Source: Candidatus Kaiserbacteria bacterium | GTDB taxonomy: Bacteria; Patescibacteriota; Minisyncoccia; Phycocordibacterales; UBA2100 | NCBI GenBank assembly: GCA_028286585.1 | Contig: JAQBRI010000010.1 | Coordinates: forward strand, 1 to 43,936 | DNA: 43,936 nucleotides | Direction of reading: 5' to 3' | Shown here: positions 22,227-30,004 of the stretch, piece after piece | How the letters are laid out: the number at the start of each line of letters is the position of its first letter | How positions within the stretch are numbered: the first letter of the stretch is position 1 | Notes under the pieces: model-generated | Told to the model about the DNA's origin: nothing | Seen by the model: the letters and a program-made list of their open reading frames with translations, nothing else | Databases searched by the model: none | Made by a program: the position numbers and the translations under genes

Positions 22227-23399
22227 ATGAAAAAAACTACACAAACGCAAAAAAAGCCAGCAAAACACCCAGATGTTTCGAAGGCGGCATTAGCACTGCA
22301 TAAAAAACTTGGCGGCAAGCTCAGAATAGTGCCGGCGGTTGCGGTAAAAAATCGTGCAGACCTTGCACTCGTGTATACGCCAGGCGTTGCAGCTGTCTCG
22401 ACCTATGTTGCAAAAAATCCAAACGAGGCACGCAACTACACAGGGAAGGGTAGAACAGTTGCTGTTATTTCTGACGGCTCTGCCGTTTTGGGACTTGGAA
22501 ATATTGGTGCCTTGGGCGCACTTCCTGTCATGGAAGGCAAGTGTATGATATTTAAATCATTTGCAGATATTGATGCAGTACCAATTGTGCTAGGAACGCA
22601 GGACCCGGACGAAATCGTACAGACCATCATTAATATCGCGCCTGCATTTGGCGGCATCAATCTCGAGGACATTGCGGCTCCAAAATGTTTTGATATTGAA
22701 CGGCGAATTATCGAGGCACTCGACATACCGGTCATGCACGACGATCAGCATGGAACTGCTATCGTAGTTTTGGCTGCACTCGTTAATTCACTCAAAGTAG
22801 TTAAGAAAAATATTAAAGATATTCGTGTGGTTGTCTCTGGCGCCGGTGCAGCAGGAACTGCCGTTGCAGAATTGATACATTCCGCAGGCGTTGGACACTT
22901 GGTGGTATTGGACAGCAAGGGCGTGATTCATAGCGGACGAACCGATCTTAATGAACACAAGCGTGAACTCGCCCTTATGAACACCGACGCCGTTGCTGGC
23001 GGGTTGCGCGAAGCGTTGACTGATGCCGATGTGCTTATTGGTGTGTCCGGCCCAAATCTTGCGGATGCAAACGACATTCGACTTATGAATAAGGGTGCTA
23101 TTGTCTTTGCGCTTGCAAATCCGACTCCCGAGATTATGCCGGAAGAGGCTTATGAAGGCGGCGCGGTGGTAGTGGGGACTGGACGATCTGACTATCCTAA
23201 TCAAATCAATAATTCGCTTGCGTTTCCCGGAATTTTTCGCGGAGCTCTCGACAACAAGGTACGCAAAATCACTAACGAGATGAAGCTAAAAGCCGCGTAC
23301 GCTATTGCAAAATTGGTGCCAAAACCAACGGCACAAAAAGTGGTTCCAGACATGTTTGATAAAAGAGTTGCCCCTGCCGTTGCCAAGGTTATCCGATAG
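22227..23399 (+). CDS. Malic enzyme (oxaloacetate-decarboxylating malate dehydrogenase)
   Basis: Oxidative decarboxylation of malate to pyruvate and CO2 with NAD(P) reduction, 390 residues, the short bacterial form. Catalytic Tyr in LVYTPGV (Y50), K105 in MEGK, metal-binding NLEDI (about 145-149) and HDDQHGTA (171-178), Rossmann loop SGAGAAGTA (204-212). It lacks the phosphotransacetylase-like C-terminal domain of MaeB. NAD versus NADP preference is not read from sequence. Lysine-rich N-terminus. Monocistronic. Confidence 0.94.
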   Translation: MKKTTQTQKKPAKHPDVSKAALALHKKLGGKLRIVPAVAVKNRADLALVYTPGVAAVSTYVAKNPNEARNYTGKGRTVAVISDGSAVLGLGNIGALGALPVMEGKCMIFKSFADIDAVPIVLGTQDPDEIVQTIINIAPAFGGINLEDIAAPKCFDIERRIIEALDIPVMHDDQHGTAIVVLAALVNSLKVVKKNIKDIRVVVSGAGAAGTAVAELIHSAGVGHLVVLDSKGVIHSGRTDLNEHKRELALMNTDAVAGGLREALTDADVLIGVSGPNLADANDIRLMNKGAIVFALANPTPEIMPEEAYEGGAVVVGTGRSDYPNQINNSLAFPGIFRGALDNKVRKITNEMKLKAAYAIAKLVPKPTAQKVVPDMFDKRVAPAVAKVIR

Positions 23400-23443
23400 C
23401 TTTTTCAAATGGCGAATTTGGACTATACTGTCTGTGACCAATC

Positions 23444-23517
23444 CCGCCCTTAGCTCAGTTGGTTAGAGCGCAGAGCTTATACCTCTGATGTCCCTGGTTC
23501 GAATCCAGGAGGGCGGA
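23444..23517 (+). tRNA. tRNA-Ile with anticodon UAU
   Basis: Cloverleaf: acceptor CCGCCCT/AGGGCGG with A73, D arm GCTC/GAGC, anticodon stem CAGAG/CTCTG with loop CTTATAC (U33 then U-A-U, A37), T arm CCTGG-TTCGAAT-CCAGG. CCA is not encoded (ACAT follows). UAU reads AUA; most bacteria use a lysidine-modified CAU tRNA for that codon. Directly followed by repeated structured elements. Confidence 0.92.
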
Positions 23518-23703
23518 CATATTTTTAACGAACGTGTGAGTATAAAAATAGTGAGTGGCCCTTGCGGCCCGGACATATTTTTAAGGAGCAAAGCGACTAT
23601 AAAAATAGTCGGGCCTCCTGGAGGGCGCTCATTTTTCATAGACAGTACTCTGTCTTATGAAAAAGGAAGTGCTGTCATGTACTCATGAGCAGCCGGACAT
23701 ATT
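23515..23703 (+). repeat. Tandem structured units after tRNA-Ile, including GTACTC/GGAAGTG element
   Basis: The string GGACATATT occurs three times: at the tRNA end (23515), at 23571 and at 23695. It delimits a 56-bp and a ~124-bp unit. Both units carry ATTTTTA...TAAAAAT arms and GC hairpins (GGCC-cttgc-GGCC; GCCTCC-tg-GAGGGC). The second unit ends in the two-hairpin element 23632-23693: TTTTTCATAGACAG-TACT-CTGTC..ATGAAAAA, then linker GGAAGT, then GCTGTCATG-TACT-CATGAGCAGC. Homologous to 29891-29952 and partly to 3744-3785. Confidence 0.75.
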
Positions 23704-23750
23704 CAGCTTCTCCTATTGCAGATGGATAGGGATATGTGACAATAAGAGAT

Positions 23751-25166
23751 ATGAAGTACACACATCGCATCGCTCTTATAAGTGCCTCGTTGATCGTTTT
23801 ACCATTGGTTTCGTTTGCACAAGTATCATCTAGCGCAAACTATAGTGCGTCCGATCCAAATGCAAGTAGCGCAAACGGCTCATCATTACAAGCGCAGGCC
23901 CAGGCATTGCTGCAGCAAATCGCCGCACTTCAGGCGCAAATCGCCGCAGCTGGTGGTTCATCGAGCGGGGGAACTACAGTTAGTAACTCAAGTGCATGTC
24001 CACTCATCGGCCGATCACTCAAAGTAGGATCATCCGGTGATGATGTGACTCGATTGCAGCAATTTCTTGCGCAAGACCCTTCTATTTATCCAGAAGCAAC
24101 AGTATCCGGATACTTTGGCGGACTTACCGAAGCCGCAGTACGAAGATGGCAGGTCAAGTTTAATATTGTCTCGAGTGGTTCTCCTGCAACAACAGGATAC
24201 GGCATGGTAGGACCGCGAACAGCTGCTGCAATATCGCTGCAGTGTACTCAGCAATCTTCACAAAATAGTCAATCAAATTCAACTCAAGTTGGTGGATACA
24301 TTCAGGTAACACCGGTTTCTGGAAGCGCTCCTCTTACGGTCTCGGTGCAAGCGTTCGTCAATACCACCAACAATTGTAATGCACAAGTGTATACGCTCGA
24401 TTTTGGTGATGGAACACAGCTACAGCAAATTCCAACCAACGGATCCTGTACACAAGTTACACAAAATTATGCACATACTTACACGTATGGCGGCAGCTAT
24501 CAAATAGTTTTGGCTGCGGGTACGCATCGCACTTCTGCGATTGTTACAGTCTCGGGTGCATCAGCACAACAGCAGCAACAACAAACTCCTGCTGATTCGC
24601 TACGTGCGTCAATCACATCAGGTGTAGCACCGTTAAGTGTCATATTCTCAGGTACCATTTCAAATGCAGCGGGTCTTGGATGTCAGGGCACCTGTAACGA
24701 AACTATCAACTTTGGTGACGGAACAGTGGGACTCGTTGCAATACCAACAACTCCTGGTACTTGGCAGTCGTACTCTATTACGCATGTCTATGCAAATGTC
24801 GGAACATATAACCCAGTATTACAATCGGTAACAGGCAACGCACTCAGTTCATCAATCACGATTACCGTTGGACAGCCATCGACTGTAACTGGCAACAATG
24901 GCTCATACGGCATTGTTTCAGTTTCACCATCATCAAGTAGTAGTGTAGCGGTAACCGCGGTTGTGTCTGTGCCAAGTTGTGGGATCTACAGTGTCGCATG
25001 GGGAGATGGCGCTAGCAGTCAGCCAGTTACATCTTCGTGTACAACTGGTGGAGTTGCTTCATCGATCACACTGACTCACACATATCCATCTACTGGAAAC
25101 TATCTTATCGTACTTAAGGACGGACAGGGTAATTCACAAGCAACTGCAAACTATAATATTCAATAG
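23751..25166 (+). CDS. Secreted peptidoglycan-binding, PKD-repeat protein
   Basis: 471 residues. Signal peptide (IALISASLIVLPLVSFAQ), a Gln/Ala-rich coiled segment (about 40-65), a PG_binding_1-like domain (LKVGSSGDDVTRLQQFL ... YFGGLTEAAVRRWQ ... VGPRTAAAI), then three PKD-like beta-domains, each marked by the FGDG/WGDG turn (LDFGDGT, INFGDGT, VAWGDGA) and a closing HTY/HVY strand. Expected to sit on the cell surface, anchored to peptidoglycan and presenting Ig-like domains for adhesion. Start at ATG 23751 (MKYTHR). It ends in a strong palindromic terminator. Asn/Ser/Thr/Gln-rich linkers. Confidence 0.85.
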   Translation: MKYTHRIALISASLIVLPLVSFAQVSSSANYSASDPNASSANGSSLQAQAQALLQQIAALQAQIAAAGGSSSGGTTVSNSSACPLIGRSLKVGSSGDDVTRLQQFLAQDPSIYPEATVSGYFGGLTEAAVRRWQVKFNIVSSGSPATTGYGMVGPRTAAAISLQCTQQSSQNSQSNSTQVGGYIQVTPVSGSAPLTVSVQAFVNTTNNCNAQVYTLDFGDGTQLQQIPTNGSCTQVTQNYAHTYTYGGSYQIVLAAGTHRTSAIVTVSGASAQQQQQQTPADSLRASITSGVAPLSVIFSGTISNAAGLGCQGTCNETINFGDGTVGLVAIPTTPGTWQSYSITHVYANVGTYNPVLQSVTGNALSSSITITVGQPSTVTGNNGSYGIVSVSPSSSSSVAVTAVVSVPSCGIYSVAWGDGASSQPVTSSCTTGGVASSITLTHTYPSTGNYLIVLKDGQGNSQATANYNIQ

Positions 25167-25175
25167 TTCGTACTG

Positions 25176-25228
25176 CATCACGAATAAAAAAAACTCCGTC
25201 GTGCGACGGAGTTTTTTTATTCGTGATG
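25176..25228. terminator. Long palindromic bidirectional terminator
   Basis: About 25-bp palindrome CATCACGAATAAAAAAA-CTCCGTCG / CGACGGAG-TTTTTTTATTCGTGATG between convergent genes. It reaches into the last codons of recG (stop at 25217). Confidence 0.88.
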
Positions 25229-27379
25229 TAAGTTTGTCGAGATCAGTTGCACTTGTGCTCGCAACTCTGGGTAGTGTGAAAGTTCAAAATCCTTTTCGAC
25301 GATTTTTTCTGCTTCGGTACGTGCTGCCTGAATGAGTTTCATGTTTTGGAGCGCTTCCATCCCTATGTCCGAGATGCCCCATTGTTTGTCACCATACAAA
25401 TCGCCGGCTCCGCGTGCCTTGAGATCGGCTTCGGCAAGTTCGAATCCGTCACTGGATTTTGCAAGTGCCCGGAGTCGTTTGACTGATACTTCGGACTTGG
25501 AGTCTGCAAGCAAAAAACAATACGGCACATCCGACGAGCGCATGATTCGTCCGCGCAATTGATGTAACTGTGCAAGCCCAAACCGACTTGCTCCCTCGAT
25601 AAGGATTACCGTTGCATTGGGTACGTTGATACCAACTTCGACAACTGATGTTGCAACCAGTATTTGTATTTTGTTTTCGGTAAATTCCCGAAGCGCTGCT
25701 TCTTTTTCTTTGGGAGTCATTGCGCCATGCAAAAGTCCCACTTCGACATCCGGAAACACATCAGCCTGCAGTCGCTTTGCTTCGGCTTTTGCAGACTTAG
25801 CTTGCAGTGCATTCAATTTCTCAGGATCTGGTTCCTCGATACGGGGACATATTACGTACACCTGGTGACCTATGTCTAGCTCGCTTCGCATGCGTTCATA
25901 TGCCTCGTTACGCGTATCGTCGGTTACTATCTGCGTAATTATTTTTGCCCGACCTGGCGGAAGTTCGTCCAGTAGCGAAAGATCAAGATCGCCATACACC
26001 GTAAGCGCAAGCGTGCGGGGGATAGGAGTTGCCGTCATCGAAAGAAAATGAGGAGCAATTGTACCTTTTTTTGAAAGTGCGTGGCGTTGTGCCGTACCAA
26101 AACGGTGCTGCTCGTCGACGATCGTGAGCGCCAAGTTTTGAAATTCGACGGATTTTTGAATGAGTGCGTGTGTGCCTATAACTACGGCAATTTCGCCGCC
26201 CGCAACCCATTTAAGAAACTGTGTACGCGAAATAGGGGTAGCTGCTTCTCGATTGCTCTTCGAAGGAAACTTTTTACAGCCGCTGCCGGTAATGATTCCT
26301 ATATTGAGCGGCAGGTCTTTGAAGTAGGTGATAAACGATTCAAAATGCTGCTGCGCCAAAATCTCGGTTGGAGCCATGTATGCAACCTGCAGCGTACCGC
26401 TCTTTCTACCTGGTGGTTGCGAATGCACCACGGCATAGCTTGATGCTGCAGCAACTATTGTTTTGCCTGAGCCGACATCGCCCTCAAGCAGGCGTGCCAT
26501 TGGGTAAGGGCGCTCCATGTCATGAATGACTTCATCGATTGCGCGCTTTTGCGCACCTGTTGGTGGAAAGGGAAGGCTCGACAAAAACTTTTCGACATAT
26601 TTTTCGGGCTCAACGAGCGTGTATGTTTGCATGCTTGCATTACGTGCTCGCTCTTGTGCCCGCGAAACTTGTAGCACAAACATTTCCTCAAATGCAAAAC
26701 GTTTGCGTGCCGCTTGCGCGTCTGAATTTTTTTCTGGCGTATGAATCCATACTAGGGCGACTGATCTGCCGGGAAGGTGGTACTGGTTTAGGAGGGTCTG
26801 AGGAAGCGGATCGCGAGTATGTTCGTGCACTCTTGCTGCCAAAATTTTTGCAATCGTATGGCGAAACCACAACGACGTGACACCCTGGCTTTCTGGGTAG
26901 ACTGCATAGAGTGTGTTCGTAGTGTCTGTTCCGTCTGGTACAAACATGCCGGTATCCTGAATGGCCTCCTCGGCGGTCACAGGTTCTACTGCAGGATTTG
27001 CAATGTATGGTTTATCGGCTGATCCGCCCACAACGCCGCTCATGCGAACTGGCGTGCCAACTTTTACATATGATGCGATGTAGGGCTGGTTAAACCACAT
27101 GACTCGCACTCGACCCTGACCATCCTCGAACGTCCCCTCAGAAATAGCGCGGCGACTCTTCCAAAGTTTTTTTGCCTGGATTTTTGAAAATGAACCAGTG
27201 AGCGTGACCTTATCACCCACGACCAAAGACCGTGTGTCAGACTGGGAACCGCTTGATTCATACCGCACTGGAAAGTGCTCAAGTACGTCACCAATGGTCT
27301 TGAGTTTGAGCTTATTCAGTGCCCGTAGTTGCAATGGGGTAAGGCGAAAATGCTTTTGAAGTAAATCCTGTGGCTGCAT
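25217..27379 (-). CDS. recG: ATP-dependent DNA helicase RecG
   Basis: Branch-migrating helicase that remodels stalled forks and Holliday junctions, 720 residues. Order: N-terminal wedge/OB region (GDKVTLTGSFSKI), Walker A EGDVGSGKT, DEQH box (VDEQHRFG), motif III SMTATPIPRTLA, then the second RecA domain with GLLHGAMTPKEK, ATSVVEVGINVPNA and HQLRGRIMRS, and the RecG C-terminal FELAEADLKARGAGDLYGDKQ. A short insertion with KKFPSKSNREAATPISR follows the TGS motif. Converges with the PKD protein gene. Confidence 0.96.
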   Translation of the reverse strand: MQPQDLLQKHFRLTPLQLRALNKLKLKTIGDVLEHFPVRYESSGSQSDTRSLVVGDKVTLTGSFSKIQAKKLWKSRRAISEGTFEDGQGRVRVMWFNQPYIASYVKVGTPVRMSGVVGGSADKPYIANPAVEPVTAEEAIQDTGMFVPDGTDTTNTLYAVYPESQGVTSLWFRHTIAKILAARVHEHTRDPLPQTLLNQYHLPGRSVALVWIHTPEKNSDAQAARKRFAFEEMFVLQVSRAQERARNASMQTYTLVEPEKYVEKFLSSLPFPPTGAQKRAIDEVIHDMERPYPMARLLEGDVGSGKTIVAAASSYAVVHSQPPGRKSGTLQVAYMAPTEILAQQHFESFITYFKDLPLNIGIITGSGCKKFPSKSNREAATPISRTQFLKWVAGGEIAVVIGTHALIQKSVEFQNLALTIVDEQHRFGTAQRHALSKKGTIAPHFLSMTATPIPRTLALTVYGDLDLSLLDELPPGRAKIITQIVTDDTRNEAYERMRSELDIGHQVYVICPRIEEPDPEKLNALQAKSAKAEAKRLQADVFPDVEVGLLHGAMTPKEKEAALREFTENKIQILVATSVVEVGINVPNATVILIEGASRFGLAQLHQLRGRIMRSSDVPYCFLLADSKSEVSVKRLRALAKSSDGFELAEADLKARGAGDLYGDKQWGISDIGMEALQNMKLIQAARTEAEKIVEKDFELSHYPELRAQVQLISTNLHHE

Positions 27380-27535
27380 TCTCGCAGTATACGCGCATCT
27401 TTCCCCGCTCCCAAGCGAAGAGTTTGTACTCGTGAGCGCCCCTATTTATCCACATCCAATATGATAACCCCTTGCAAATTTCTATTAAGTTTGTAGGATA
27501 GCGATACATTAGAAGAAGTAATGATGTTTTAGTAT

Positions 27536-27700
27536 ATGCATGATGATGAGAAAGAAGATGACAAAATTGTAGACGTATCTGACGATTTGCTCGACGGATT
27601 GGGGGACGCTGATGCCTTTGTCGACGAAGAAGAAGATCCAGAAGAAGGTGTCACGGACGATGGATATGATCCATTTGGGGCCGAACGTGACCGAGTATAA
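27536..27700 (+). CDS. Small acidic protein
   Basis: 54 residues, more than a third Asp/Glu (DDEKEDDKIVDVSDD, DEEEDPEEGV), ending GYDPFGAERDRV. No family recognised; short acidic proteins of this type are frequent in CPR genomes as far as I recall. Codons look coding, and the stop is followed 10 bp later by a terminator, which supports a real gene. Start could also be a few codons downstream. Confidence 0.55.
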   Translation: MHDDEKEDDKIVDVSDDLLDGLGDADAFVDEEEDPEEGVTDDGYDPFGAERDRV

Positions 27701-27710
27701 CTCCACAGAC

Positions 27711-27746
27711 AGCAACGATTTCGAAATGTTCGAGGTCGTTGCTTTT
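27711..27746 (+). terminator. Terminator after the small acidic gene
   Basis: AGCAACGATTTCGAA-atg-TTCGAGGTCGTTGCT hairpin with two GU pairs, then TTTT. Confidence 0.7.
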
Positions 27747-27749
27747 GTA

Positions 27750-27755
27750 TATAAT
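27750..27755 (+). promoter_or_regulatory. -10 box of the holin-like gene
   Basis: TATAAT followed by GGAGG and ATG 27773 (17 bp from the box). Confidence 0.5.
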
Positions 27756-27772
27756 GGAGGTACGATAGATAT

Positions 27773-28108
27773 ATGCACTTCATTCTTAAATTTCTCGGAC
27801 TTGTCGCGGCAATAATCCTGACGGTCTACCTTGTGCCAGGCATTAGTATTACCGGCGGATGGGTCAATATTGTACTGGTTGCACTTGTGTGGTCGGTCAT
27901 TACGATGGTAATTCGCCCGGTCTTACGTGTCCTTACGTTTCCACTTACCATCCTTACCTTTGGATTGTTTTCACTTATTCTGAGTGCGCTTCTCTTTTGG
28001 GCGATGACACTTGTCGTTCCCGGATTTACGGTAGCCGGATTTATTCCAGCTCTTGTTGGTTCGCTCGTGCTTTCAATTATTTCTACTCTTATCAACATGG
28101 TGATATAA
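27773..28108 (+). CDS. Phage-holin-family-IV-like membrane protein (YvlD type)
   Basis: 111 residues with four hydrophobic segments, fitting the PF04020-like family of small four-helix membrane proteins. The conserved N-terminal pattern VYLVPGISITGGW and the following RPVLRVLTFPLTILTFGLF are typical. The name comes from similarity to mycobacteriophage holins; cellular members probably have an envelope role instead. No lysis genes nearby. A hairpin terminator of dnaA follows. Confidence 0.85.
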   Translation: MHFILKFLGLVAAIILTVYLVPGISITGGWVNIVLVALVWSVITMVIRPVLRVLTFPLTILTFGLFSLILSALLFWAMTLVVPGFTVAGFIPALVGSLVLSIISTLINMVI

Positions 28109-28169
28109 CCGTTTGATCACAAGCTGTTCGCACTGGTGAATATTTGAAATATATAGATTATAAAAAAAT

Positions 28170-28193
28170 CCCGCCGAGGCAAGCCTCGGCGGG
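28170..28193 (-). terminator. dnaA terminator
   Basis: CCCGCCGAGG-caag-CCTCGGCGGG, perfect 10-bp stem, followed on the minus strand by ATTTTTTTA. Confidence 0.9.
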
Positions 28194-28215
28194 GTCGTTA
28201 AATGTTCAACATATG

Positions 28216-29658
28216 CTACCTATACAACATACATTCAAGAAGATTCAGCTCTTCTTTGAGCGAAGCATCTTTCTGTGCAAGTGCTTCGATCTTGCGCACG
28301 GCATGAAGTACTGTAGTGTGATCACGCCCTCCAAAACGCCTGCCGATTTCGGGCAAAGACCGACCGGTAATGATCTTGGAGAGATACATTGCGATTTGTC
28401 GCGGTCGCACCACCGTCGCGTGGCGCCGCGCCGAGATTATGTCTTGGAAATCTGTCGTGTAGTGTATTGCAACCAGCTTCTGGATATCCTCAATCCGAAC
28501 ACGCTTCGGATTGTGCGGTCGAAGTAAATCGTTGATGGCACGTTCAGCCGTCTCTATCGTAAGTGGTGCGCCAGTTAGAGTAGTATGAGACAAGAGTCGA
28601 TTGACCGCGCCGTCGAGATCATGTCCGTTGGTTGTAATCGTCTTTGCAAGAAAGTCGATGACCTCGGGCGAAACTTCGAAGGTTGGATTGAAGACTCGTG
28701 CCTTCTCGATCCTCATTTCAAGTATTCTCTTGCGCAGATCTGTTTCGAACGTATCCAGTTGCACAACTAATCCACTTGAGAGTCGCAAACGAACTTCTTC
28801 GTCGAGGTTTTCTAGCTCATACGGCGGACGATCCGCAGCAATCACAACACCGCGGCCGTTGATCATACGCTTGCACAAGATTTGGCGAAACTCACTGGTG
28901 ATGTTTTCGCCACGAAGAAACTGCATGTCGTCGATGATGAGTATGTCGGCAGCGAGTAACGCCCCGTTGAACTGAATCACGTTCGATGATCGGACTGCCG
29001 AGACAAAATCGTACATGAACTTCTCTGCCGCATAGTAAAGAATGTTCAGACCTCTCGCCGACGCGGTATGAGCGATTGCCTGCAGAAGGTGGGTCTTACC
29101 CAGACTTTTTCCCGCATGGACATACAGAGGATTGAATAGTAACTCTCCTTCTTCAGCGACATTCAGAGCCGCGGCGCGCGCGATCGTGTTTGAAGGTCCA
29201 GCAATAAATGTCTCGAACGTAAAATCGTTGTTGAGGGTTGAGCCTAGCGAGGCCGGCGCTGTTGGCGCGCGCAGCGCTGTTGCTCCCGACATTTTTGTCG
29301 GCCGGGTGTCACGAAACACGGGCGCAGGCTTGTGTGGCGCAGGGGTGACGATTCCTTTGGTCACAGGTACTCGCGCCGCCGAACGCACACAGATCGAGAT
29401 TTGCGCAATGTGCGGCATCTCGGATTTGAATATTTCCGCGATACGAGCGAGATAGTATTTGCAAATCCACGACCGAAGGAAGTCGGTCGGGACAGAGAGG
29501 TGTGCAACTGCATCAGTAACATCGTCAAGCTCCAATCTGCCAAGCCAGGCATTGAAGTCGTTTTCTCCAACTTTCCGCCGCATAAGGACGAGAATTTGTT
29601 TCCAGTCAGTGGTGACGGCGGTAGTTTCTGAGGTAACGGTAGCGAGGTCATCCGGCAT
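28216..29658 (-). CDS. dnaA: Chromosomal replication initiator DnaA
   Basis: Binds DnaA boxes and opens the origin, about 480 residues. N-terminal domain (FNAWLGRLELDD), variable linker, AAA+ domain with Walker A AGKSLGKTHLLQA, Walker B ADILIIDDMQFL, and the C-terminal DnaA signature GGRDHTTVLHAVRKIE. ATG 29658 is chosen because GGAG lies 9 bp upstream; the in-frame ATG at 29682 has none. One perfect DnaA box (27446-27454) and a second consensus match (31998-32006) are far apart, so no origin is called. A tRNA-Ser gene diverges upstream. Confidence 0.96.
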   Translation of the reverse strand: MPDDLATVTSETTAVTTDWKQILVLMRRKVGENDFNAWLGRLELDDVTDAVAHLSVPTDFLRSWICKYYLARIAEIFKSEMPHIAQISICVRSAARVPVTKGIVTPAPHKPAPVFRDTRPTKMSGATALRAPTAPASLGSTLNNDFTFETFIAGPSNTIARAAALNVAEEGELLFNPLYVHAGKSLGKTHLLQAIAHTASARGLNILYYAAEKFMYDFVSAVRSSNVIQFNGALLAADILIIDDMQFLRGENITSEFRQILCKRMINGRGVVIAADRPPYELENLDEEVRLRLSSGLVVQLDTFETDLRKRILEMRIEKARVFNPTFEVSPEVIDFLAKTITTNGHDLDGAVNRLLSHTTLTGAPLTIETAERAINDLLRPHNPKRVRIEDIQKLVAIHYTTDFQDIISARRHATVVRPRQIAMYLSKIITGRSLPEIGRRFGGRDHTTVLHAVRKIEALAQKDASLKEELNLLECMLYR

Positions 29659-29702
29659 TGCAAGACTCCACTCATATGACAAGGAACTTCTTGTCTGGGT
29701 AA

Positions 29703-29731
29703 AGACTACGCCCGGGTTACGGTTCCGTCAA
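29703..29731 (-). promoter_or_regulatory. dnaA promoter
   Basis: Minus strand TTGACG, 17-bp spacer, TAGTCT. The leader of about 40 nt includes the Shine-Dalgarno GGAG. Confidence 0.6.
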
Positions 29732-29801
29732 TGAATTTGTGACATCCGTACCAACAAAAGGGAGATGCCATAAAGACGAATAAATGATAGGATGTTTGCA
29801 C

Positions 29802-29887
29802 GGAGGATTGGATGAGTGGTTTAAATCAACAGTTTACTAAACTGTCGTCCTGTTATGGGACCGTGAGTTCGAATCTCACATCCTCCG
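29802..29887 (+). tRNA. tRNA-Ser with anticodon ACU
   Basis: Acceptor GGAGGAT/ATCCTCC with G73, 3-bp D stem, anticodon stem ACAGT/ACTGT with loop TTACTAA (U33, then A-C-U), long variable arm GTCC/GGGAC and T arm GTGAG/CTCAC. The long arm and G73 fit serine. A34 is unusual: AGU/AGC are normally read by GCU, and that tRNA is also present at 34993-35083. CCA is not encoded. A structured element follows directly. Confidence 0.85.
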
Positions 29888-29890
29888 CCC

Positions 29891-29952
29891 ATTTTTTATT
29901 GACCGTACTCAGTCCCATAAAAAGGAAGTGCAGTCGTGTACTCACGAGCTGC
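29891..29952 (+). repeat. GTACTC/GGAAGTG two-hairpin element after tRNA-Ser(ACU)
   Basis: Hairpin 1: TTTTTTATTGAC-cgtactca-GTCCCATAAAAA. Linker GGAAGT. Hairpin 2: GCAG-TCGTG-TACT-CACGA-g-CTGC. Compared with the copy at 23632-23693, both helices keep pairing while the bases differ (GCTG/CAGC versus GCAG/CTGC; TCATG/CATGA versus TCGTG/CACGA). Confidence 0.78.
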
Positions 29953-29992
29953 CGCCTTCGCACGCCCAAGGAAATCAGCTATTTTTTTGCGG

Positions 29993-29998
29993 TACAAT
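29993..29998 (+). promoter_or_regulatory. -10 box of the DoxX-like gene
   Basis: TACAAT 6 bp before ATG 30005; leaderless. Confidence 0.5.
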
Positions 29999-30004
29999 CA
30001 TAGG

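Noticed and set aside
27509-27783. Minus-strand 84-89 codon frames opposite the small acidic gene
   Set aside because: Composition mirrors the acidic plus-strand gene (Ser/Arg-rich), and no start signal is present.
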